A DNA stretch of 64,000 bases from Balanoglossus misakiensis (taxonomy: Eukaryota; Hemichordata): positions 7,626,001 to 7,690,000 of the forward strand of contig CM082594.2 of the NCBI GenBank assembly GCA_040954595.2, in the 5' to 3' direction. The position numbers were made by a program, and so were the translations under genes. A model generated the notes under the pieces. The model did no database searches. It was not told where the DNA came from and saw only the letters and a list, made by a program, of their open reading frames with translations. This document shows positions 29,301 through 41,097 of the stretch, piece by piece. The stretch's first letter is position 1; every line of letters starts with the position of its first letter.

Positions 29301-32300
29301 ACCAAGTAGGCCGACTTGGACCATCACAGGACCAGGTCAACACCCTGTCCATTTACACTGAACAGGGCCTTTACCTGTTATCATGTGAATCGAGATTGGT
29401 ACATTGGCAGGAAATCCCCTTGAACAGACCACTGTTATTACCTGTACTGTTGATGTCACAAAAGAACAAATAATACATCCAGAAATGAGTGTATCAGAGA
29501 ATTACATTCGGCAAATGCTGTCAGTCAAGGAGAAATCACAGTGCCCATGTGAGTGATTCCAATTGCTCGTGTTTAGTGTATCTGTATCTAATTGCAATCA
29601 GATAGAGGATTAACCTAAAAATCTATTCTATTCTAAAAGACAATGCTAATCATTGTGGCAGATTGCTATATTGGTTCTCACGATTAATCATGACCCAGAA
29701 AAACATGACACAAGAACACTAGACTTGTTTTTCAAACACATCCTTGTTCAATGGCCATATATTCAAGCCTATAAATAATATACAGTTTCTTTTAGACAAA
29801 TGACCTTTATAACTCATATGAAAAGAATAAAGCACAATGATTAATCTGGCTGTTACTAGAAAATAAAACAAGATCGTACATGTGTATCTTGCAAGGCTGA
29901 AATTAATTATGGTGAAACGTGACCACTTCCATGTACAGATACTGCCATTCCCATAACACAATCACAGACTAAGACTTGTACAATAATTCACAAATAACTT
30001 GTAGATCTGTTAAATTCCTCATCAGCAAGCTAATTGCCAAAAAAGGTCTAAAATTCACATCACATGACTCTGCATTGAAGTCTGAAGAACCTTGAACTAA
30101 ACGTTCCCACCCAGTTTATCTTTCAGTTCAAGTTTGCACGTGGTTAGTATTTAGAGACTGAATCAATGCCCGTTGGTGACTGGGGTTGTGTTTATGCTGT
30201 TGTTAGTCCACCACACCTATTGACCCACAAACAGCGTCAGCGGTCATTGTCTGGCCACGAAGCGGTCATGATTGCGACACAATTGTGTACACCGGTATCT
30301 GCTATGACGTAGTACATATCACCGTGAGAACATGCAAGTTTTACGATCCGGCCGAACAAGAAAGTTTGTTTGTGAAGTTCTTCCATCACCAGCGAAATAT
30401 CAATATAGTTGGCTGTAAACATGTGCACACCTGAACAACAAGCAAATAAACACTCAAAGTACTAGTCTCATGTTTCTGCTTTGTGTTGACACTCTCATTG
30501 GTGAACTTTTGTGTTTACTATTCAGTTGTCTCCAAATCATGATATCAGTACATGTATCATCTATTCTTTTGCACAAGTTTAGATCTTTTACTGGGTGCTG
30601 TACTTCCACTTTTTAACTTAAGGGGCAAAAACTTTAATAATACACTATCACAACTATGTTATGGTCAGTTTTGATTGGAATCATAATAGTCATCTAAGTG
30701 TTCCTATGTGTATGTAATTTGTTATCAAGTGGGTGTGCCAGGACAAATGTATATGTGTGTCAATATCTGAAAGCTTATCCTGTGACAGCTGGTGACGTCA
30801 CTGCCCTGCTTTAGATGTCCAGTCACAGCAGGATCGTGACTTAGAACCACAGGCACTAGACCGCTTTTCCAAGACAGTGTCATGACCCATAACCTTACAG
30901 TTGAGTGACCATACTAAGTTATTTTTACCCAAGCAGGAAGTGATGATTGGTGAGAAAACATGAACTTTTCATGTACTGCAGTAATTACCTGTACATGATG
31001 TAATCAACCAGACATCAGTGCATTATCTCTGCTGTTTGTACAAGAGAGCCTACAATGTACATTTCTACATAACTGTGACAGTCTATTCTAAGAATGGACA
31101 CAAGCCCTTGAATGATTCAGACAACCCACATTCTCTGACTCATTGTATCCTTAAAAGTGACCCTAGTTACTGTTTTGTTATTTTCAGATTCTCCGGTGTC
31201 ATGTGTATGTTGTATCTCCAGTGATGTTTAAGTTATACAGCAAGCATTTATAGGATACAGGATTTTGAATCATTACTGAAGACTGAAACCTGAATAGCTA
31301 CGTGTAGTTCTCTCTCAGTCGATTACACCATGTGTTGATCTTGAAGGTAAGATTACTGGTACATGTGTATTTTCATGTACAATATATGTAGCCGTTTTAC
31401 ACCTACGCATGTGTGCCTTTGACAGTTTTAAAACACTACGTCAATGCAAACCTGCGCTGGTGTATATTGTGCAACATAGTACATGTATTAGTAATGTGCT
31501 ACACACTTTTTTTCAAACACACAGACTCTCCCATCTTTTCGCAATATCTGAAGTGTACATGAACATGTACATACATGTCTATAAGGAAATGCAATTTACG
31601 CCTGCTTACAAGTTGGCCCACTGTGCCCTTCCTCTGAAGAATTGAGACATTGTTTGTTTTGTAATGAATCAAGACTCTCATTACTGGCCCATAATGAGGA
31701 CACATTACTGCAACAATGTTGTTATTGTAGTGACATTCTCCTGCTGTTTAATGATAACTATTAGGGGGACCCATCCTGGGGTTATTTAATGCCATCTGTA
31801 ATTTCACCAGTCATTGTCCGGACCACTTTGGAAAAGGCGTCGAGATTTGAGAAAAGATGTAAGAATCACAAGGACAACTGTCTGCATACTGTATTTATAA
31901 ATGTTTTCTGTCCAGAGAGTGGTCTGTGTTATAACTATTTCTACAGCTGTACCAGTGTAAGCCTGAACTCTGACCCCAAACAACAGCAGCTTGGGAGCTT
32001 TCATTTCCTGCAGCTCAGTCCTTAATTCAGTCTGGGATATTTAGAATAGACAGGTCATGATCCGGATGAAGTTGTTGACAGTATGTAGACCTGATCAAGT
32101 GATTGCGCCTCGTAAATTCCATACACAGGGTACCATATGGTGCTTTGTGGTACATTTCATTCTTTAGATTATCAAAATATGGTATGATTTGTAATTTAGT
32201 CTGAAAACTTAAGATAAGCTCTCATATATTGCTTCTGATGCGTAGGAGACAGATCTCACATTATTAAAGAGAAGTCTGACATATGCACAGCAACAGCTTG

Positions 32301-35300
32301 TACTGGTGTTGTGGGTGCAATTTTTGTGACGCACCATTGCAATGCCACCAGGTTTGAGAAAAGCTTTCATTTCATAATGATTGATTAGTAAGACACTGAG
32401 GCTTTCAATTGTCAATATTATCTCATGGATCATGCGTTTGCATCTTGTCCATTAAAGTGGTTGCTGATAGACATCCTGTGAATATTCCATTTGAACACAC
32501 AACGATAAAATGCTGAGCAAATACTGCATTCATTTGTGATTAATAGCGTGTCATTTATTATGCATATCTCATTCATCGTGTTTGACAAATCCTTAGCTTG
32601 GAATATTACATCGTAATATTCAAATTCAGATCTGTCAAGATATCCACTTACAATGTAAGCTGTTGGGGTTATTGGTAAACTAGGCAAACTGGAAACGAAC
32701 ACTGCAATATACATGTACATGTAGATCAGCTGACAGATCTCTGATATTGTGTAATTTCACTGCCAGGCAGCTGATGAATAATTCAGACAGCGTGCAATAA
32801 AGCACCATGCTATTATTTTGAAACATACACAAAGAGCGTTCAGAATGAGTGATGACCGAATCAATAGCTGCAGTTTAGCATGCAATGAACCAAGTGTAAG
32901 CTTCATCAATTATTTAGTCAGCGAAGTAGAGATCCCTGGAATACAGCAGGCTGAACTCAGTGCTCCAGGAAGTGTCCATGTTTGTAACTTCTTGCTAAAT
33001 TTAGTCTTGGAAAGATGGATTATTTTGGAAGTCCAGGAAAATTCATCCTGTAAGGCATAAGGTGTATGCACACATATTTGTGTGAAGGTATGTTGTTTAT
33101 GTCTTATGAAGCCCTCAGATAATACATGTACCTTCCATTCAGTATTTATCAGCAATATACTTAGAGAACCAGCTGACATTTTCGTGACATACAATATACG
33201 TATTAATCAAGATTTTCACAACAGTTACAGCTGTGAAATTGTGATGCTCAGAGTATTATTTATTTCACTGAAAAATTAATCTACATAGACATACAAGGCT
33301 TTAGTAGGACACTAGTCCAGTGTACAGTATGTTTGATGCCTGAGCTCATTCTGTTGTTGCATTCTGTACATTACGTGGGAGTGTACATACCAGTATCCAT
33401 ACCAGAATTGTACACATGCTGGGCTGCACATTAAATGGTTCTACCTCAGTGAATGATCAATCCCCCACAGCCATTATCACAGCTGGTAAGCTATCAGTAT
33501 CACCTCAGGTTACCACCAATACAGTGAACTGTGCCCTCTCCCTCATACACTATCTTTAACCCCTTCACCTCAATTTACCAGCAGCAGTTGCTGTCTCACT
33601 GATGGTACATTGTGTGCAAGGTACTGATTGGATTGGACCTCGCACAGTGATGAAATAGGGTATTACTTTGCAGTTGTGTTTTACAGATCCCAGTGTTCTG
33701 GAAGAGAACATTTCCTTTCTGTTATGGTGTGGTGTACCATATTTATAGTTGTATAAATCCAGGATCGTGGAGTGTGGATTAAAATGTCTGTTTCTGTAAT
33801 TACTTTAACTTTTAAGAATTGCCAGTCAAGAATAACTAAATGGGCAATTATGAAACTTGGTAAAAAAAAAAGAACTTTAAACACCGGTGTTGAAAGGTAA
33901 TTACAAAGTACAATAGTGACGATTAAAACTGATGTGCGAAAGAACTCGTAAGTTAACCTTTAGCCTCAGCTTGCGTATTGTGTTGACCTTCGACCTGATC
34001 ATCCATTCAAATGTATTGTGCATCACGACCAATGGGAGACAGTCCTGTTTCATTTGTGTTGAGGTTTCGTCTCTTGTTCCGCCAGAACAGTGAGTAATAC
34101 AGCAAAACCAGCTGTGAAGAATTGGACCTCAGATTTGCTACAGCTATCTTGAGCTGATTTTCTTTTAGCCGATATTAGTAAGTTGGGTTTTACTTTTCTT
34201 GTACTTAAATCCTTGTAATGGAGTCATCTGTGTCCGTGTCACTGACAGTGTGGTTTGTTTTCTGTAACTTTCAATGCGGTGCCCCAGATACATGTTTCGC
34301 TTGTGAAAGAATGGGTCTGTGTGCGAGGGTAGTTGAAACTTTAACAAGCATGAGATATTCCACTTTGGTTAGAGCGACAGGAATTGGCCTCGGATATTAG
34401 ACAAAACAAGTATTGTTCTCTGCATGATTGAAGTCGGGGCACACATCGTCACAGATCTCGTTTTACAGTGAACACTTCAGTGACGATGATGAGGGTCGCA
34501 CAAACATTTGAAACTCCGCGTGTGTTGTCATGTAAACATCAACACAAACATGCAAAATGTTCCGGTTCCATATTTTCTACCACCAATTTACAGTCGTTGC
34601 ATGTACGTGTGCAGGGGACATCGATCGTGTTCGGGTCATCACGTACCTGTCCTTGTAAACGCCGGCTGGTATGTGACAAGGGACAAAGCCCACTCACCTC
34701 AGGACATTGGGGTACTGAGGTCACGCGTGCTAATTAAAGACAACTGCACGTCGATACTTGAAAACTTTAATTAACATATTCCCAGCATTTTCTGTGCAGT
34801 GAGTTGGTAAAGTTAAAAGCTAATCTGTCCTTCCTACATATCAGGGCAGGTAATGATCTGTTCTAGGTCGTGAAACTGTTACCGATTTTTCCATTAAATT
34901 GAAAGTTAATGGTAGCAAGTGTTTTCATTTAAAATTCAATTCTATTAAATGTTACGACTGTGATCATGATGACCGTAAACTTTCAGGTCAAAGGCATTTG
35001 AAGTTTATTGCCAATAACTCTCACTGGAAAATTTTTACTGCAAAAGTTTTAGTAACTGATCACTCTTTCTGTGCTACCAGGATAAGCAGTAGCTGTCTTT
35101 TTAGCAGATCACAAATAATGACCTCAGTCCTATGAATGCATAGAATCTACCGGTACATGTACCTTTTAGAATTTTCTATTTTAAAGTCAAGTTCAAGGTA
35201 GCGTTTTGAATGCGCCAGTAACCATGTTCCGATACTAGTTCAAGGATTACCCCTTTGTGCAGTTCAAAAAAGGACCCTGAGTTTTTAGAATTTGGAAATT

Positions 35301-37270
35301 AGTGGACCTGTTCCAGTGGTTACTCTTGACAAAGACGTATTCTGGGATATTCTTGCAACATAATGGCAAAATCCTTGAAATATTCTCATCAGTACATGAC
35401 TTCTAATCCTGTCAGTTTTATTGTGAGCTGATAAAAAAATTTGTAAAGGATAGCACAGATGGCCTAGCTGAATGTTTACTTTGCCTTGGGCTATAAAGAA
35501 TACAATGATGATCAGTTGAATTGTGGAATATCCTGATTCATTTCTTGGGACAAAAGAGACCGGCAGTTTTCCGTGATCTTCTTTGCAACCTTCCAGAAGC
35601 TTTGAAAATGCATTCAAGTCCTGTGTTAGCGCTGTTGTTCATTGTTTTTTCTGCGGGTACATTTTGGCCCGTGCGACATGTACATGAATGTGTGGCATAT
35701 GTTTCCAGTAGCATACAGTTGTACTTACATGTTTTCGTCATTTATTCGGTCAAGTCAACAGTGTTCCAGTATTTACAAATACATGTATGTTGGTCTTTGC
35801 TCTTCATCCAGACAGTACTTTTAAATGGATTATCTGAAAGCACACACATAGGTCAATGGGCATCACATCAACAAGTTGAAGTGTTTTCAGTCCATCTTGG
35901 TCTTGTATGGCTGCCAAGTTCAAAAACAAACATGTGTTGTGAAGTATGAACATGTACAAGATGAAGTGTACTTCAATGAGTTGTGTATGATACATGTAGT
36001 CGCCAACTAAGTCAACATTACAGATCATGCTTTGACCAGAAAGAGTAAACCATAGGGAATCGTGTTATGGTGGAAAGAATCGCATTAAGAAAGGTAAACA
36101 CACGAGTCGGCAGCTGCCATCAAAATGGATCCAGATCACACATCAACGTACATTTACACACACACATACATACAGTTAAGTTCCGGGGTTATTGACATGC
36201 ACAGTACATGCAGACTGAATGGATTCGCACGACTTTTTGAAGAATGGAAACTCGATTCCTCTGATTCAAAAGGAAGCAAAAATTGACAGCCGTTTGGTCA
36301 ATAAAGATCGTTCGGGGAGCAAAACAAGCTCCACTCCACCTTTGTTGAATGGCCAGTGTACATGTAAATCGGTCTGTTGTGCTTTTGTCCTGTTGAATGT
36401 GTATTCATTTCTCCGAGTCTTCAGTGACGTTCGTTGTTGTGCAGTTTTATTTATGAGCGGATTGTTAGTGTTTTGCCTTCTCCTAGACGATCTGTGTACC
36501 CTTGTTTTGTCTATTGAACAGACTTCTTTTCACTACCAGTGTTCATTTGAACTCACTTCCCCTGAAGAGTCCACCTCATTTCCCCCGAGTGGCATTGTGT
36601 GGATTTTGTATTTCCTCCTGCTGTCAGTCTTCTGAACCCTGTAGTGTTCATCTTCCTGTCAATGCTGGCATGTACAATGTACAGTGTATATCACAGGACA
36701 AACTGCAGCATGTTGGATGACATAATTATCTCATTCGTCACAACTTTCACTCACCTGTTGCACATTCGCAGATTTGTCAACAAAGACAGACAAAAAAATA
36801 AACTAACCACATGCATGTACAACTTTACAAGACTGCTGAGGGTCAATTGTGTATCACACACCTTCATTTTTAATTGCTTGTATGTTGCCATACTTATTAA
36901 TGGAATACTTCCACAATGTAATTAATTGTCAGTTGATGACCACAAAGTTTCATTCTATTCACACTCACCTGTGTTAGTTACCTAGGCTATTGACAGTGGT
37001 TTAACATTGTCAATTGCAAGAATCAACGAAAATAAATTATCCAGGAAGGTCATCTTTTGTCTCAATCACATGTTTGTCGTAAGTACATTGTCTAAAGGAA
37101 GGTTATTTCTTTCACTGGTTTGAACTTACAGTACACAGTTATCTGCATTGCATGCTTCAGGGCAATGACCTCTTTTGTTTGTCTTTTTTAAACACCTTGA
37201 TTATGGACTGATTCAGCAAAGAGAAAGTCGACATTGAAATTCAGATTCTTTCTTTTTCTTTTTTTTTCAG
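26362..37270 (+). other. Intron 1 of the PEAK-like gene (about 10.9 kb)
   Basis: No coding exon is recognised. Open frames up to 142 codons (35521-35949, 36219-36635) are hydrophobic and low in coding character. The region holds an E-box GTCACGTGA at 26648-26656, a 21-nt G run at 26844-26864, and many copies of the words ACATGTAC/TACATGTA, especially 31-36 kb. Extra leader exons could be hidden here. Confidence 0.5.
26844..26864 (+). repeat. Uninterrupted run of 21 G
   Basis: It is long enough to form a G-quadruplex and is a place where sequencing or assembly length errors are likely. It lies about 0.5 kb into the PEAK intron. Confidence 0.9.
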
Positions 37271-37376
37271 ATGGAAACAAATGACGTCCATTCAACGGAG
37301 ATAAGATGTTTTGAATGAAATGGTGAATCCCTTTCACGTGGCTTAATTGAATGTTTTGTGCGCATCTCGAGTAACC
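37271..37376 (+). promoter_or_regulatory. uORF-rich leader of the PEAK-like gene
   Basis: After the acceptor TTTTTTTTCAG the leader contains six ATGs, at 37271, 37281, 37306, 37315, 37320 and 37351. Each is closed by a stop before the main ATG at 37377. The last one stops at 37374, two bases before the main start codon. This arrangement predicts strong translational damping or reinitiation. Confidence 0.6.
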
Positions 37377-40300
37377 ATGAAGCAAGAAGGGAAAGCCGAA
37401 AACAAGGTGGCCAACCAGGAAAATGGCCGAGGCTCGCACCAGTTTGAGCCGCACCAGTTTAAGAGCAGCCAGTGTGCCAAGTGTTTTCGGTCTCTAGCCG
37501 AACACGGGGAGAGAATAGACAGTGTTGACAAAGGCCTTGCTGGTAAGGTCATCAATTTGAATACTTTCGGGGTGCAGAACGGGACTTCGGAGACCCAGCC
37601 GGGCATGGACGCGTCGGCTGCCAGCGGCTCTGGTTCAGACGCAGCCCAGCCGAATAACCTGTCTGGCGATCACTCATCTCATAAAGGGAGCCGACTCAGA
37701 AGGCAGGCACCGATCTCCAAGGAGCTCGGCGAAACCGCCAAGAACAACCTCAGCCCCCCGAAGAGGACCAACAACTCCCCAGGGCAACGGAAGAACATCA
37801 GGGGTGAAAGTTCAACCGCTGATGACGCCTGCTCGGAGAACAGCAGCGTTATCGACAACACAGCGGTGCAGCTTATGTCGTACAAACTTCAATCTGTAAA
37901 TAACCTGGGGTCTGCCAGTCAGACACCGCCGTCTGCCGTGGGTGGCACTGCTGCTAAGGCAGACTTCTCCAAAGTATTGAACTACTCCAGGGCTGCTGAT
38001 GGCAGAAGCGAAATCAGGACACAAAAAGTGAACACAAAAACTCAGAATGGCCCCAGTACTGCTGTACCGAAACCCAAAGGACAAAGCATTCCTGCGCTGA
38101 GAAATGGCACAAGTGCACTCAATTCTAACAAGAAAGCAAAAGGGGCAGTGGCCAGCTCTGTCACTGTGAATCTTAAGAAAGCAACACCGAGCAAGTCGGG
38201 TATTCCTCTGAGGAAAACTACAGAGAAAGAAAGTGATTCTGAGTTTCAGAGGATTGCGAAAAATCTAAGACCGGTTCCCAAGACGACGAACAGCACCACG
38301 AAAGTTGAAAATAAATCAGCTGTGCCTAAGTTGGGCAAAAGCACCAGTGTGAAACCCACTTCAGAGGAAATTGTTGATGTGGAAGAAAGGAGCAAGATCG
38401 TGGAGTCCAAGTCGTTGTTTGCATCCGAGACTCTCTCCAAGACCGCGTTCAGCGTCTTCAGCAGTGGTCACAAGCACGACACTCTCCCGAAGAGACTGCG
38501 CGAGCCTCAAAGTCGTCCGTCGGTGAAACCGCTCTCTCAGGAAGACCGGAATAATTCCGACCCGGAGCTCTTTCAGTCGGTCCACAGTGAAGAGGTTCAG
38601 GTCGTGTCCGTGACGGAATCGGACACTGTGAACGGCGACGTCACGTCTCACAGCCAAGCCGTCACCAGCAGTCAGATCAGTTCTGAGATCTACTTCGGTA
38701 AGTCCCCCAAGAGGACAACCGTAGAGAGTGATCAGACTGGTACTTCAGCAACCCCTGGCAATGTAGTTATCGTCGATGCTGCAGGCAACGTGTCACACTT
38801 CAACACGAAGCCACCCATCAACTCTGAGAACGCTGGGAGTCCCAAGAGCTCTAAATCAACGAGTAAGCCTTTGCCAAAAGAGAAGGCTCCATCCAGTTTT
38901 GCGATACCATACAGAGTTGTAGAGCTTGATGGGCCGTCGTCATGCCGACCGTACAAAGTTGTTGATATCGTCAACAGTCCACCAGAAGCCCGCCCAGATC
39001 AGCTGGACACTGAAAACACAAATGTACACAATGTTCCAGCCTCTGCTCCAACTCACAGAGACACTCCAACGAAATTCCCCAAACCAAGCTTCTCTTTCCC
39101 CACATCTACGAACGCAACATCTCAATTTCAAGCGTCTGCCAGCCAACCGCCTTTCCCGATCATTCTGCACGACGAGAAGGTGACCAGCCCAAAAGAGAAG
39201 GGCTACGAAAACCCCAGCAAAGTTGCCATTTACATAGGAAGTGGCGGCTACGACAATCTGCCTGAACCGGGCAGAGCTCAACAGGAAGAGGAGGATGATG
39301 ATCTGGACAGCGCCATCGCTGTTGTCAGCGGGTATGACAACGTCGATCAGATGCTGGCGAGCTCTAGTCACGTAACTACCACAGAGGAGGGTCAAAACGC
39401 TGAACAGGGGGAAAGCAGTCAGAGGCCAGAGACAGTAACTGCTGAACCAAAGGCTGCAAGTCAAAACACTCAGCAGGACAAAGACACTCAGAATGTAGCA
39501 TCAACACCGCCCATTGCGGGGACATCTACAATAGGCGATCAAGTAAATGAAAATAAAGCTGATGGCAGTAAAATAAATGAAAGTAAAACCAGTGAGGAGA
39601 TCGTCAGGGAAATTGATAACGATGAAAAGAAAAGAACTGAAGAGAGCAGAAAAGGAGATACGCTGGCTATGGGATATGAGCGACCGGTCAATGTGATACC
39701 AGTGAGCAAATCAAGTAAATATGATTATTACAGACAGAGGTCGCTATCAGATCCTGAGATCATTGCCTCCAATGAACCAGAGTATGAGACTCTCACCTTG
39801 CCAGTGTCAGCCAAGGCTACGAGTGATCAGAGTTTGGATCAGATTCTGGATGACGAAGAGGAGGATCTGACGCCGTCGCCTCGGAGACGTACATCGTCAA
39901 TGCCGCATAAAAAGGCAGCTCTCGGACACAGGAGGGAGAGGTCTAAGACCGTGGAAGTTGTGCCTACTGTTGAAGCAAAGTCTGACCTGAAGATCAAACC
40001 CAAGAGGGTGGCCCCACCACCGCCCCCGCCAACACAACCACCACCACCACCGCCACCACCACCACCAGCAACACAACAACCGGCACCAACACAACCCCCA
40101 CCACCACCACCTCCACCAGCTACAGCTCACGAAAGATCGTTGTCTCCAACGAGAATTCCAGAACTTCAGAGGAGGTCACGCGCTTTGTCCCCCAACAGAG
40201 CAGAATCAAGAACAAAGGCACCTCCCAGGCACGAGGATGCTACTGCAGACAGTATGCCGAGGTACCCTCCCCCTCCTCCCCCTCCCCCACAGAACAACAA

Positions 40301-41061
40301 CAAGAAGATGACAAGTCCACCGAATAAAGGCGCCCATCAACGAGCACTTTCCCCCACCCGGGCGATGTCTCCTCCCATTGCCATATCCAGACCACCCGAA
40401 GACCCACCGAGGATCACCAACACTCCCCCTAAGGATGAATGGATCAAACCAACACCGATGATGATGGAGAGTCCGCAGCAGATATCGTCCAGTCCCCCAC
40501 GCACCGACACCAAAATGAAGCTCCCCAAGTTCTCCCTCCGCAAGCTTCTCGTGGGCAAGAAGAGAGAACAGGAGGCCCCGGGGAGTCCCACCCGACCTGT
40601 CAACGCGGAGGTCGTCCACCGATGGTTGAATAAGCAGTCGTACCTCTCAGACGAGGAGATGGTAGTTCTTGACGTGCCAGACGTCCCCTCGGAGCAATCC
40701 ATAATATCAGTGGCCGAATCGCTGACCTCCGCTGATGGCCTGAACAGAGCAGTCATGAACAAGATCGAACAGGACTTGGCCAAGAAACGCAGAGCTCCCA
40801 GGAAGCCACCACCGCCACCTGTGCCATCTGGCGAACAGTCAAACGGCCAATCGGGATCCCCGGCATCTGGAGGAGAAGTAACTCCAACAAACTCAAACTC
40901 ACCGCAGTTACAGAAAGCATATTCGCTATCTCCGCCCAGTATGAGGAGATTACGAGAACAACAGCAGGTGGATTATGAAAATACAGGTGAGTTTTATCAA
41001 CACTGAGTTCTACTGTTGGTTTTTTATATCGTGATCATCATATAGGCAGTGTGTGTGTCTG

Positions 41062-41097
<36 letters not shown>

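Noticed and set aside
35521-36635. Frames of 138-142 codons in the PEAK intron
   Set aside because: Hydrophobic, low-complexity translations with no domain, splice sites or start context.
37347-37376. N-terminal extension of the large PEAK-like frame by ten codons
   Set aside because: The extension begins with TTG, not ATG. The ATG at 37377 has a good context and is preceded by short uORFs.
38361-40783. Long minus-strand frames (98-174 codons) opposite the PEAK exon
   Set aside because: They are shadows of the plus-strand coding sequence; tryptophan and arginine runs come from antisense proline codons.
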